A program made the position numbers and the translations under genes. A DNA stretch of 64,000 nt from Bacteroidota bacterium. Lineage in GTDB: Bacteria; Bacteroidota; Bacteroidia; Chitinophagales; Chitinophagaceae. This document shows positions 24,757-33,977 of this stretch, piece by piece. The first letter of the stretch is position 1, and each line of letters starts with the position of its first letter. Below the pieces are notes generated by a model. That model searched no databases. It had not been told where the DNA came from and was given only the letters and a program-made list of their open reading frames with translations. The stretch lies in the NCBI GenBank assembly GCA_023387985.1, contig JAEWHC010000009.1, positions 1,364,001 to 1,428,000 on the forward strand, given 5' to 3'.

Positions 24757-27309
24757 TTATTTTCCTCCCGGCCGGGCCACCGGCTCAGGCTCATCGTCGC
24801 CGAAACGTGGTGAGCGTTGATTGTTTTCTTTCTTAGGTTCCAAACCATGAATTGGATTAAGATCGGCCACATAAATACTCCGGCCGTGTGTGCCCAGCAA
24901 GATTTCATTTTCCCGTTCCTGAATCGCAATATCATGTACAGGGACACTGTGTGGCATACCCTTATTCCAGATATCCCAGCGGGTTCCATTGTTCTTGCTC
25001 ACGTATAAGGCCCCATCGGTACCTACATATAGGATCTCGGGAAATTTAGGATCTTCACGAATTACATTTACTGGCTCCATTGGCAGGTTTCCGCTAATAT
25101 TTTTCCAGGTGGTGCCAAAATCTTCACTCATATAAACCATTGGTACAAAAAAATCATTGCGGTAGCCATTGAGTGTTACATAGACCCGGCCGTCCTTATG
25201 CCGGCTTGCGATTACTCTGCTTATCCAAAAACCACCTGGCAATATGTTTTCCCCAATACGTTTCCATTCAGCTCCGGCACTGTGGCTTACATGCACATTG
25301 CCATCATCGGTACCTGCATACAGTAGGCCTAGTCTGAGGGGGCTTTCACTGATCGAAGTTAATGTGCCAAAAGGAACATCGCCTTCTTTGCCACCCCCGG
25401 TTAGGTCCGGGCTGATGGCAACCAGGTTTTCCCCTTTGTTCATGCTGCGATGGAGCCTGTTGCTACCGATATAAAACATATCCGGATTGTGACTGCTCAG
25501 CATGATGGGCGTAAGCCAGTTGAACCGGTATGGTTTTTCACCCATTTTATGCGAGGGACGAACAGAACGGAAGCCACCGGTATCAAGGTGGGAGCGGGAA
25601 TATGCACCGAATTGGGAGCCAAAATAAACTGTTTTATTGTCGCGTGGATCGGCAAATACCATCATGCCATCTCCACCTCCAAGACTCCGGAAGGCCATAG
25701 TGTCGCGCATGGCATCATTTGTACGCTGCCGAACTGTAAAACCACTCCATACCCCATTATCCTGTAAACCACCATATACCCGGTATGGACGGGCATTGTC
25801 AACACTAATGGTATAAAACTGGCCTACTGCAGCGCTATTCGCCTTAAACCAGTTGTCGCCATTATCGTAACTGATATTCACTCCCCCATCATTGCCGATG
25901 ATTATATGGCTGTCGCGTTTTGGATTGATCCAAATCGCATGATGATCGGCATGCGTATTGGCCTTGTTTATATAACTAAAGGATTTTCCGCCATCAACAG
26001 ACATTTGCAATCCAATACCCATAACCACGATCTTGTTTTCATCAGTGGCACTCATACCCAGTTTGCCGAAATAATACCCAAAAGTGGAGTGGTCGCGTAT
26101 AAATTTCTCATTCATTTTCTTCCACGTTTTTCCGGCATCATCACTTCGATAAACTTCCATACCTACCGGGTTGTTTTCAAAGCCGGTGTTCACATAATAA
26201 AAATCATACAATACGGTTGATTCAAGGTCTCCTTTGGCAACCTGTTCTTTGATCATCTTCGCACCGAAACGGGATGCGTCGCGGCGGAATCGGAAAAACG
26301 AATCCAGTTTGTTATCATCAAGCCGGGCGAATTCCGCCTTTGTCAGGTGCTTAAAATCCTCAATATCATAGCGGCCTTTGTCCTTATCCTGCTGCGAAAC
26401 GGGACGTTGAGCCTGATTGTCAATTACGGAATAAAGGATATCCGGATTTTTGGGAAATACCACGATCCCTGACCGTCCGAAATCGTTTCCATCAGGCAGG
26501 CCGGATGCCTTGCCACTAATTTTCTCCCAGTTATCGCCTCCATCAGTGGATTTGTAAATACCGCTTGTGGCGCCACTTTCTACAAAATTCCACGCAGCCC
26601 GGGTTTTATACCACATGGTGGCGTAGAGCACGTTGGGATTATGGGGGTTTAGGTCCATGTTTATGGCCCCTGTGTTTTCATCAATGTAAAGCGTTTGCTT
26701 CCAGCTTTTACCTCCATCGGTTGATTTATAAACACCCCGCTCTTTATTGGGGGAATAAAGATGGCCGGTTACTGCAACCCAAACGATATCCGGATTTTGC
26801 GGATGAACCAGGATCTTTCCGATATGGTGGCTTTCAGGAAGTCCGCAATACGTCCAGGTTTTACCGTTATCGCCAGATTTATAAACACCCACCCCACTGT
26901 ATGTACTGCGGCTGGCATTGGCTTCACCAGTTCCCACATAAATGGTACGGGTAGGCCAATGCACCACGATTTCCCCCATGAAAATCACGTCTTCGCTGTC
27001 GAAAACCGGGGCAAAACTCTGGCCATTGTTTACGGTATGCCAAAGGCCACCGGTTGCATAAGCAACATAAAATTCCGTCGGATCATCGGGATTCACATCA
27101 AGATCCACAACGCGTCCGCTCATTACGCTTGGACCGATGCTCCGGAATTGCCCGGCAAACGGAGTGGATTCAGCCATTTTGCGCTTTTCAGCATGGCTCC
27201 TCAACCGGGCGTCAGCAGAAGTAGGATTTACTGTGGGCTGTGTATAAGCCGTAAATGTTAACAGGCCCGCAACAGCTGTGCAGAGAACATTTTTTAATTT
27301 TGATAACAT
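24757..27309 (-). CDS. Secreted VPS10/sortilin-type beta-propeller protein
   Basis: The ATG at 27309 gives an 850-residue protein with a signal peptide (MLSKLKNVLCTAVAGLLTFTAYTQ); the open frame from 27351 adds 14 residues before it. The mature part is built of repeated bladed units with Asp-box motifs such as VYKSGDNGKTW, VYKSTDGGKSWKQ, IYKSTDGGDNWEK, VYRSDDAGKTWKK and MYMSEDFGTTWKN. These are typical of VPS10/sortilin and BNR propellers that are often loosely labelled glycosyl hydrolases. No catalytic Asp pair can be assigned from the sequence. The C-terminal tail is low-complexity (EPKKENNQRSPRFGDDE). No T9SS sorting domain is seen. It is divergent from the 27352 gene. Confidence 0.82.
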   Translation of the reverse strand: MLSKLKNVLCTAVAGLLTFTAYTQPTVNPTSADARLRSHAEKRKMAESTPFAGQFRSIGPSVMSGRVVDLDVNPDDPTEFYVAYATGGLWHTVNNGQSFAPVFDSEDVIFMGEIVVHWPTRTIYVGTGEANASRSTYSGVGVYKSGDNGKTWTYCGLPESHHIGKILVHPQNPDIVWVAVTGHLYSPNKERGVYKSTDGGKSWKQTLYIDENTGAINMDLNPHNPNVLYATMWYKTRAAWNFVESGATSGIYKSTDGGDNWEKISGKASGLPDGNDFGRSGIVVFPKNPDILYSVIDNQAQRPVSQQDKDKGRYDIEDFKHLTKAEFARLDDNKLDSFFRFRRDASRFGAKMIKEQVAKGDLESTVLYDFYYVNTGFENNPVGMEVYRSDDAGKTWKKMNEKFIRDHSTFGYYFGKLGMSATDENKIVVMGIGLQMSVDGGKSFSYINKANTHADHHAIWINPKRDSHIIIGNDGGVNISYDNGDNWFKANSAAVGQFYTISVDNARPYRVYGGLQDNGVWSGFTVRQRTNDAMRDTMAFRSLGGGDGMMVFADPRDNKTVYFGSQFGAYSRSHLDTGGFRSVRPSHKMGEKPYRFNWLTPIMLSSHNPDMFYIGSNRLHRSMNKGENLVAISPDLTGGGKEGDVPFGTLTSISESPLRLGLLYAGTDDGNVHVSHSAGAEWKRIGENILPGGFWISRVIASRHKDGRVYVTLNGYRNDFFVPMVYMSEDFGTTWKNISGNLPMEPVNVIREDPKFPEILYVGTDGALYVSKNNGTRWDIWNKGMPHSVPVHDIAIQERENEILLGTHGRSIYVADLNPIHGLEPKKENNQRSPRFGDDEPEPVARPGGK

Positions 27310-27351
27310 AGATCTGGATGTTTTCACGTTATAACCTACGAATTTAAGCAT

Positions 27352-28044
27352 ATGAAATTTATAATGACCATTCTCAGCGCTTTTCTGCTTGTCTTCCTAA
27401 CAGGCAACTTAAATGCGCAATGCGTTAAATATGTACTCAGCGACCGCGGAGATACCTTAAACTGCATTGACAAAAAAGGCCTGAAACAAGGTCCCTGGAT
27501 CGAAAGATTTCCGGCTTTACGCGGAAATCCTGGGTATGAAGAAGAAGGGGTGTATGTGGATGGCAATAAGGAGGATATCTGGCGCACATTTACCCTGCAG
27601 GGGGACCCTCTTTCTGTTCAGACCTATAAATGGGGAATGTTGAATGGCAGATCCCAATATTATACTTTATATGGCCTCGAAAGGGAAGAAAGCTGGTACG
27701 CCATTAACCCTCATCAGGAATATGATACCATTGATGTTCCGGACCTGTTTACAGATGGCCTGTATTCGCAGGTGGTTATAAAAAACGAAGGACGCAGCCT
27801 TCGGCATGGAACATGGACTTATTACGACCCGCAGACCGGGCTCATCCTTAACCAGGAGGAATATATCCGCGACAGTTCAGTAAATCCACTGGCTAAATTC
27901 GGCATAAAGGAAAAATCAGGCGAGCGGGTGGCCGGTGATACCTCTAAGAAAAAAATTGAAAAACCTGCAATTGTACAGGAATGGGAGAAGAAAAATTCAG
28001 GTAAGAAAAAGATCAAGGTACGTGACGGATCTACAGGGTATTAA
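27352..28044 (+). CDS. Exported hypothetical protein with MORN-like repeats
   Basis: This is a 230-residue protein with a signal peptide ending at LNAQC. The mature part contains units such as KKGLKQGPWIERF, EEEGVYVDGNKEDIWRTF, WGMLNGRSQYYTLYG and RSLRHGTWTYYDPQTGLI, which follow the G-x-W/Y-x-x-(F/Y) rhythm of MORN or YwqK-type repeats. The last 50 residues are Lys-rich and probably disordered. The function is unknown; such proteins are frequent in the envelope of Bacteroidota. It is divergent from the VPS10-like gene, with a 42-nt gap between start codons. Confidence 0.75.
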   Translation: MKFIMTILSAFLLVFLTGNLNAQCVKYVLSDRGDTLNCIDKKGLKQGPWIERFPALRGNPGYEEEGVYVDGNKEDIWRTFTLQGDPLSVQTYKWGMLNGRSQYYTLYGLEREESWYAINPHQEYDTIDVPDLFTDGLYSQVVIKNEGRSLRHGTWTYYDPQTGLILNQEEYIRDSSVNPLAKFGIKEKSGERVAGDTSKKKIEKPAIVQEWEKKNSGKKKIKVRDGSTGY

Positions 28045-28114
28045 TAACATTGTTGCCAATCGTACTTTTTTTTGATGTAATACAGGCTTCTGAAAACGAT
28101 TCAAACGATTCTAT

Positions 28115-28795
28115 TCAAAGATTTTCTTTTATGATCTTAAGAAAATTCTTGCGGTCTATCAAACGGGCGCCGAGGCTTGCGAGGTGATTGCTATGCGTCT
28201 GGCAATCAATGATCTTCAATCCTTCCTCATGCATCGTCTTAACCGCGTGTATGAAAATAGCTTTACTTGCATTGTCCAAATTGGTAAACATGCTTTCTCC
28301 GAAAAAGACATTGCCCATCCTGATCCCATAAAAACCGCCGGCCAGGTCTCCGCCTTTCCAGGCTTCAAAACTATGCGCATGGCCGCTTGTATGTAGTTGC
28401 ATGTAAGCGTCCAGCATGGAAGGAGTGATCCATGTTCCACTTTGACCATTTCTCGGAACTTCCGCGCAACATTTCATTACTGTTTCAAAATCGGCATTCT
28501 TTGTAAAGCGGAAGAGGTTTTTCTTAAGTAACAATTTCATGGATTTGCTTATATGGAGTTCCTCCGGAAATAAAACAAACCGTGGGTCGGGGCTCCACCA
28601 GAGAGGAACGTCTCCCGAAAACCATGGGAATATCCCGTTTTTATAAGCCCTTATCAACCTTTCAGGCTGCAAATCACCACCCATGGCAAGCAGTCCGTCT
28701 TCAAGAGCTTCCTCCACAGGAGGAAACCAGATTTCATCGTCCAGTAATGCAAGTGTTTTCAATTCCGGATTAATCCATTTTTTCAATGGTGGCAT
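28115..28795 (-). CDS. aat: Leucyl/phenylalanyl-tRNA--protein transferase
   Basis: Aat attaches Leu or Phe from aminoacyl-tRNA to the N-terminus of proteins that begin with Arg or Lys, creating degrons for ClpS-ClpAP. The 226-residue protein shows WFPPVEEALEDGLLAMGGDLQPERLIRAY, the GIFPWF motif near residues 54-59, WWSPDPRFVLFP, and GFYGIRMGNVFFGESMF in the GNAT-like core. The end HLASLGARLIDRKNFL is typical. It overlaps the upstream clpS gene by 26 nt, so the two are translationally coupled and act in the same N-degron pathway. A few residues at the N-terminus depend on the choice of ATG at 28795. Confidence 0.95.
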   Translation of the reverse strand: MPPLKKWINPELKTLALLDDEIWFPPVEEALEDGLLAMGGDLQPERLIRAYKNGIFPWFSGDVPLWWSPDPRFVLFPEELHISKSMKLLLKKNLFRFTKNADFETVMKCCAEVPRNGQSGTWITPSMLDAYMQLHTSGHAHSFEAWKGGDLAGGFYGIRMGNVFFGESMFTNLDNASKAIFIHAVKTMHEEGLKIIDCQTHSNHLASLGARLIDRKNFLKIIKENL

Positions 28796-29072
28796 TTATT
28801 CCACGGTCAACAATGCCGTCTTTCATGGGTTTCAGATCATCATATTCTCCGCTTTTTACGGAGTATTTTCCTTTAAAATGAATAATGAGCGAGCATTGTT
28901 CGGCCTGTTCATAATTGTGGCCGCAAATTTCCATAAGCGCCTTGATTACCCACTCAAATGTATTTACCTCATCATTCCATACAATGAGCTGATAGCCTTT
29001 ATTCTCGGCAACTTCTACATCCTCGTCCCGTTCAATCTGAGGATTCTCCCCGTGGTAAAATTCTTCTTTCAT
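28770..29072 (-). CDS. clpS: Clp protease adaptor ClpS
   Basis: ClpS recognises N-degron proteins and delivers them to ClpA-type unfoldases. The 100-residue protein contains the ligand-pocket segment QLIVWNDEVNTFEWVIKALM (residues about 28-47), with the NDE motif, followed by CGHNYEQAEQCSLIIHFKGKY and the ELKP-like DDLKPMKDGIVDRGI end. All are the usual Bacteroidota form. It is the first gene of the clpS-aat pair, which overlap by 26 nt. A TAAATTTG -7-like element sits 11 nt upstream of the ATG (29084-29091, minus strand). Confidence 0.95.
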   Translation of the reverse strand: MKEEFYHGENPQIERDEDVEVAENKGYQLIVWNDEVNTFEWVIKALMEICGHNYEQAEQCSLIIHFKGKYSVKSGEYDDLKPMKDGIVDRGINATIEKMD

Positions 29073-29254
29073 TCTGATTGCCGCAAATTTACAACTTATT
29101 CATTTTTGTGTTTTCATGGAGGATTTTCAATGGCAAATGCGCTGTTAAAAAAGCCGTGAATGTTGAAATGTGAAGAACCGTTTTCGGGGTTGCCAATAAA
29201 TGACAGATATATTGCGTTTTGGATCGAAACGTAACAGACTTACAACCCTATCGC

Positions 29255-32200
29255 ATGAAGATTTCCGCAACTGTACCGACCGCAGGACTAAGATGGCTGG
29301 CTGTCATTTTTATATTTCAGCTTTATACGGTTTCAGTATCCGCACAGGCTAGTTATATGACAAAAGATGAAGACCGGTACCAGCAGTTCCGGCTTGCCCG
29401 CCAGTTTTTCGATGAGAATAAATTTGAAACGGCTTACCCTTTATTTGCCGAGTTGGAAAGGAGGATGGAAGAGGAAACCGAACGCAACAAACAATTTGAA
29501 AAAGAGGCGCTTGAATTTTACATCATAGCCTGCCAGCTGATGCAGGGTTCGCAAACCGCATATCCGGCCGCGGAGGCCTATATGAACAGCAATGCCAATG
29601 AAACCTATAAAAGGAAAATGGCTTACTTCCTTGGACGCTCTCATTTTCAGCATGAAAAATATGCAGAAGCCATCCAGGTATTTGAACAGGTTGACCGCTC
29701 TATGCTGAGTGGCGAATTGCTGGATGCGTATGAATTTATGCTGGGCTATAGTTATTTCACCCAAAGCAATTACAATGCTGCGGAGCCGTTGCTTTCCGGC
29801 GTAAAAGACCGCCAGGAATCACCATATTACACAGATGCGAATTATTACTATGGCGTGATCGCCTTTGGCAAAAAAAGATACCGCCAGGCGCAGCAGGCTT
29901 TCAATATTGCCAAAACGAATAAAAATTATTCGTTGATGATCCCTTATTATGAAGCATCGCTTGCCTATGCCCTCGGGCAAAAGGAAAAAGCGCTGGAACT
30001 TGCGGAGCAGGCATACCGCAGCGGCTCTTCCCATTACCGGGTGCCCTTAATGCAATTGCTTGGTCATGCATATTTTGAGAAAGGAGATTACCAAAAGGCC
30101 AAACCTTATCTTGAAAATTTTGTAAAGCAATCGCCGCAGGTCAGCCGTGAAGACCTTTACGAACTCGCTTACATTTATTATACTGAAAAGCAATATGAGC
30201 AAGCCATCGAACAATTCAAACCATTGGCCGGCGGACAGGACAGTCTTAGCCAGCACGCCATGTATTTACTGGGAGATGCCTATCTTAAAACCAATCAAAA
30301 GGCCAATGCCAGGAACGCATTTTTGTTTGGAAGCCAGAATGGCACTGTGCCATCGTTTCGCGAACAGAGTCTTTTCCATTATGGCAAGCTGAGTTTTGAG
30401 CTCGGTTTTGATGATGAAGCGTTGAGTGCCCTGCGCCGGTACCGGAACGAATTTCCCCAGGGAAGAATGAACCAGGAGGCACAGGAGATCATGCTGGGTG
30501 CGCTGGCCAATTCAAGCAACTATAAAGACGCGCTGGATCTCTACCGCAACATGCCGCAAAAAACTGAAACGGCTACCCGGTTGTATCCTTCCATTGCTTT
30601 CAACCGGGCGCAGGAATTGATGAACAGTGGCCAGGCAGCCGCCGCGGAAGTGCTGCTTGATGATATTTTGCGCAGCCATGCGAACAGCGGTGCCGCCGCG
30701 TTGGCCGCATTTTGGAAAGGAGAGCTGCATTATCGCCGCGCACAGTACCCCCAGGCGCAAAACATGTTAGAGCGTTATCTTCAACAGGTGGTGGAAAGTG
30801 GCGAAGCCACCCAGGCCAATGCCTGGTACAATCTGGGATATGTGCAGCTGTACCGTGAAAATTACCGCGATGCGCTAAATGCCTTTGAAAAGATCCGCAA
30901 CCAGCGCTGGGATAATCCCAATCAGCAACAGGACGTTTTACTCAGGCTTGCCGACGCAAGTTTCATGCTCAAAGATTATAACAAAGCCCTTGGCATTTAT
31001 CAGCAGGTTGAACGGTCGGGTGGTGCAGGTGCAGACTATGCGCTTTACCAACAAGCCATAATTAAGGGAGCCCAAAATCGTCCGGCAGAAAAAATTGCCA
31101 TGTTGCAGCAGCTTGACCGGCAATATTCAAACAGTTCGCTCAATCAACGCGCCCACATGGAAACGGCGGAAACGTACCTTGCCAATGAGGAATATGCGAA
31201 AGCCCTTCCCTTCCTCGACCAGGTAATTAAAGGCTCCGGCAGCAGTGCTCTAAAACCTGAAGCGCATTTGAAATCAGGTCTTGCCTATATAAATCTCAAC
31301 CGCAATGAAGAAGCGTTGAGGCAGTTCCAGATCCTGCTGGAAAATTATCCGCAGTCGAAGGAAGCCAATGAAGCCATTGACAATATCCGGAACATTTATG
31401 TTGAACTTGGCCGGCCGAATGAATATGTACAATTGCTGCAAAAAATGGGCAGGCAGGTTGATGCCGGTGTGGCGGACAGCCTGATGTATGCAAGCGCAGA
31501 ACTTCAGCTGGCCGATGGTAAAAACGAACAGGCCGTACAATCGCTGACCAGCTACCTGGAAAAGTATCCCAACGGAAGATATTCGATCGCAGCAAATTAT
31601 AACCTTGCACGCATTTATGACGATCAGAAGCAGCAATCCAAAGCCATCCCGCATTGGAAAGCCCTGGCCGATAAAGTGCCCAACGAATACGGAACTGCCG
31701 CACTCACCCGGATGGCCCGTCATTTTTATTTTGATGAAAAAAATTACAACACTGCAAAGGGTTATTATCAAAAACTGCTTGAACAGGCTTCCGCAGAAAC
31801 GGACCGGCTTGAAGCACTCCGCGGACTCATTCGCAGCAATTACTACCTGGAGCAATATGCACAAGCTATTCCCATTGCCAACGACCTGCTAAAGCTCAGC
31901 AGCGCAACGGCCGATGACCGCGTTTTTGCAAATCTTGTTTTAGGCAAACAGGCCATGAAAGAAAGCCGGAAAGCCGAAGCTGCCACGTATTTCAGCCAGG
32001 TGGCCAAATCTTCAAAAAGCGAATTTGGCGCAGAAGCCGCCTATTGGGTCGCTTTTCTTAAATATGAAGAAAATAAACTTACTGAGGCGGAAGCTGAAGC
32101 ATTTGATGTAATCAAGAAATTTGGCTCATATGAGCTCTGGGTAACCAAAAGTTACCTGCTACTTGGCGATATTTTTATGAAGCAAAAGGATTATTTTAAT

Positions 32201-32323
32201 GCCAAAGCCACCTTTAACAGCGTTGCTGAAAATGCCACAATCCCGGAACTGCAGAAAGAAGCCGCTGAAAAACTGAAAGCGGCGGAGCAAGCATCAGCAG
32301 CTGCAAACAAAATCATTCAATAA
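29255..32323 (+). CDS. Large periplasmic TPR protein
   Basis: The ATG at 29255 gives 1022 residues with a signal peptide (MKISATVPTAGLRWLAVIFIFQLY... ending near VSAQ). Almost the whole mature protein is tetratricopeptide repeats, visible as recurring A-x-x-x-F or A-x-x-x-Y helices such as EKYAEAIQVFEQV, GKKRYRQAQQAFNIA, GDYQKAKPYLENFV, KQYEQAIEQFKPLA, EENYRDALNAFEKI-like, and NRNEEALRQFQILLENYP. The last 30 residues form an Ala/Lys-rich helix. No catalytic domain is seen. It is a likely scaffold in the periplasm. The next gene, a barrel, begins 6 nt after its stop, indicating an operon. Confidence 0.88.
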   Translation: MKISATVPTAGLRWLAVIFIFQLYTVSVSAQASYMTKDEDRYQQFRLARQFFDENKFETAYPLFAELERRMEEETERNKQFEKEALEFYIIACQLMQGSQTAYPAAEAYMNSNANETYKRKMAYFLGRSHFQHEKYAEAIQVFEQVDRSMLSGELLDAYEFMLGYSYFTQSNYNAAEPLLSGVKDRQESPYYTDANYYYGVIAFGKKRYRQAQQAFNIAKTNKNYSLMIPYYEASLAYALGQKEKALELAEQAYRSGSSHYRVPLMQLLGHAYFEKGDYQKAKPYLENFVKQSPQVSREDLYELAYIYYTEKQYEQAIEQFKPLAGGQDSLSQHAMYLLGDAYLKTNQKANARNAFLFGSQNGTVPSFREQSLFHYGKLSFELGFDDEALSALRRYRNEFPQGRMNQEAQEIMLGALANSSNYKDALDLYRNMPQKTETATRLYPSIAFNRAQELMNSGQAAAAEVLLDDILRSHANSGAAALAAFWKGELHYRRAQYPQAQNMLERYLQQVVESGEATQANAWYNLGYVQLYRENYRDALNAFEKIRNQRWDNPNQQQDVLLRLADASFMLKDYNKALGIYQQVERSGGAGADYALYQQAIIKGAQNRPAEKIAMLQQLDRQYSNSSLNQRAHMETAETYLANEEYAKALPFLDQVIKGSGSSALKPEAHLKSGLAYINLNRNEEALRQFQILLENYPQSKEANEAIDNIRNIYVELGRPNEYVQLLQKMGRQVDAGVADSLMYASAELQLADGKNEQAVQSLTSYLEKYPNGRYSIAANYNLARIYDDQKQQSKAIPHWKALADKVPNEYGTAALTRMARHFYFDEKNYNTAKGYYQKLLEQASAETDRLEALRGLIRSNYYLEQYAQAIPIANDLLKLSSATADDRVFANLVLGKQAMKESRKAEAATYFSQVAKSSKSEFGAEAAYWVAFLKYEENKLTEAEAEAFDVIKKFGSYELWVTKSYLLLGDIFMKQKDYFNAKATFNSVAENATIPELQKEAAEKLKAAEQASAAANKIIQ

Positions 32324-32329
32324 TTGACT

Positions 32330-33955
32330 ATGAGGATGAAACCTTTGACATACCTGGTCCTGGTCTGTGCTTTAACAGGCGTTGCGAACACTTCCCGTGC
32401 GCAGCAGCAACCGCGGACCATAGACATTACTTCCACTTTTAAGCCGTCGTTACTGCCGAGTCAGAAGATCAATTTTGCGGCATCTCCTTTCGTTCGTGAT
32501 AGCAGCAGAAGAGTAATGGCTTACCAATTGCCCAACCAGAACCTGCAAATCAAGTTCTTCCCTGCACCGGTATCCCCTCTTGCTTATGAGGGCAAACTGA
32601 CCGAAACGGCAAAGGACAACTTTTATGTAAAAGCCGGTTACGGTAATCTCCAATCTCCTTACCTGAAGGCTTTGGCTACGCTTGGTACCAATGAATATTT
32701 CAATGGCAATATCCGGCTGGCTTACGATGGGGCGAAAGGGGAGCTCATCAAACAAAAATATTCCAATCTGGATCTTGGAATCAATACGGTACAACACCTG
32801 GATGAAAACAACAGCCTGGAATTGTATGGAGGATTTCAGCTTCAATCCACGTACCGTTATGGTGGATTGGACAAAGACTCAGCAGCAAAAGCCAATTCAG
32901 AAAAACTTTCCTATACTGATATTATGCTGGGAACCCGCCTCAATAACCGCAGTGATAATTCTTTAGGCATAAAAATGGAGGGCAACCTGGAGCTTCATGC
33001 TTTTTCGGATAACCACAAAAGCCGCGAACTCAGCCTCATTTTTGATGTGCCTTTTACCAAAAAATTCAGCGATCAGTTTACAGCTTCCATAAAAGCAAAA
33101 GGAATATTCAGCTTCCTTAACAAGCCATCGGTTGATTACGGAAACCACCTGATCAGTTTTCCAACCCAACTGTCTTTCCTGGCCTTTGAAAATTTAAAAA
33201 TAAATGCAGGCCTTACCCCGGCGTTGGCCAATGGAGAGTTTAAGGTTTTGCCCGATGTGTCTGCCGAATTGCTGTTGCCGGATAATAACCTCGTGATCCA
33301 GGCAGGGATGTCCGGCTATTTCACTGAGCAAACCTATCGCCGCCTTGCCAATATGAATCTTTGGATTGTTGCTCCCGACTCATTGATACATACAAGCACC
33401 GTGGAGCTTTTTGGCGCCATCAAAACGAGCCTGGCAGAAAATGTGCAGCTCCGGGTAAAGGCGGGATATGGCAAAATGCGTAACCTGCCGGTATTTATGA
33501 TGTCTGGCCGATACCTTGATTCTTTTAGTGTGGCGAATGCGGATGAGGTAAACCGGATGAATATAACCGCGGAACTGGATTACCATATTTCGGATAAAGT
33601 GAGCTGGAATACCAGCCTCACCGTGAACAAATATGGTGATGTAAATGTTACTTCCAAACCTTATGGTTATCTGCCCCTGGAGATCCGCTCCAGCCTGGAA
33701 TGGAAGCCCATCAATAAACTCTCAGTAAATGCAGACCTTTATAAATTCAGTGGAGCGTGGTTTAATGAAAAAAATGGAGGAAATCATCGGGGTGATGGAG
33801 GCTTTGACCTGAATGCGGGTGCGGGTTACCGCATCATTCCGGAAATCGGCATTTGGCTCCAAGTTAAAAACCTGTTGGGAATGGACTATACACGCTGGCG
33901 TGGATACAGCGCAGTTGGTCAGCAAATTTTAGGTGGCATAACAATTCATTTATGA
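32330..33955 (+). CDS. Outer-membrane beta-barrel protein in a TPR operon
   Basis: Starting at the ATG at 32330 (another lies at 32336), this is a 541-residue protein. The signal peptide is hydrophobic and ends near TSRAQQQ. After a short plug-like segment beginning TIDITSTFKPSLLPSQKINF, the rest is alternating amphipathic strands with recurrent aromatic ends, such as NFYVKAGYGNL, LELYGGFQLQSTYRYGG and VQLRVKAGYGKM. The C-terminal strand ends GGITIHL. A terminal hydrophobic residue after an alternating strand suits BAM-dependent insertion. It resembles TonB-dependent or porin-like barrels but no TonB box or plug domain is convincing. It follows the TPR gene by 6 nt. Confidence 0.8.
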   Translation: MRMKPLTYLVLVCALTGVANTSRAQQQPRTIDITSTFKPSLLPSQKINFAASPFVRDSSRRVMAYQLPNQNLQIKFFPAPVSPLAYEGKLTETAKDNFYVKAGYGNLQSPYLKALATLGTNEYFNGNIRLAYDGAKGELIKQKYSNLDLGINTVQHLDENNSLELYGGFQLQSTYRYGGLDKDSAAKANSEKLSYTDIMLGTRLNNRSDNSLGIKMEGNLELHAFSDNHKSRELSLIFDVPFTKKFSDQFTASIKAKGIFSFLNKPSVDYGNHLISFPTQLSFLAFENLKINAGLTPALANGEFKVLPDVSAELLLPDNNLVIQAGMSGYFTEQTYRRLANMNLWIVAPDSLIHTSTVELFGAIKTSLAENVQLRVKAGYGKMRNLPVFMMSGRYLDSFSVANADEVNRMNITAELDYHISDKVSWNTSLTVNKYGDVNVTSKPYGYLPLEIRSSLEWKPINKLSVNADLYKFSGAWFNEKNGGNHRGDGGFDLNAGAGYRIIPEIGIWLQVKNLLGMDYTRWRGYSAVGQQILGGITIHL

Positions 33956-33977
33956 TCTTTCCCTAATTTAGTATTTC

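Noticed and set aside
24757..27309. Annotation of the 850-residue propeller protein as a glycosyl hydrolase
   Set aside because: The repeats are Asp-box/VPS10-like and no catalytic residues of a glycosidase could be identified.
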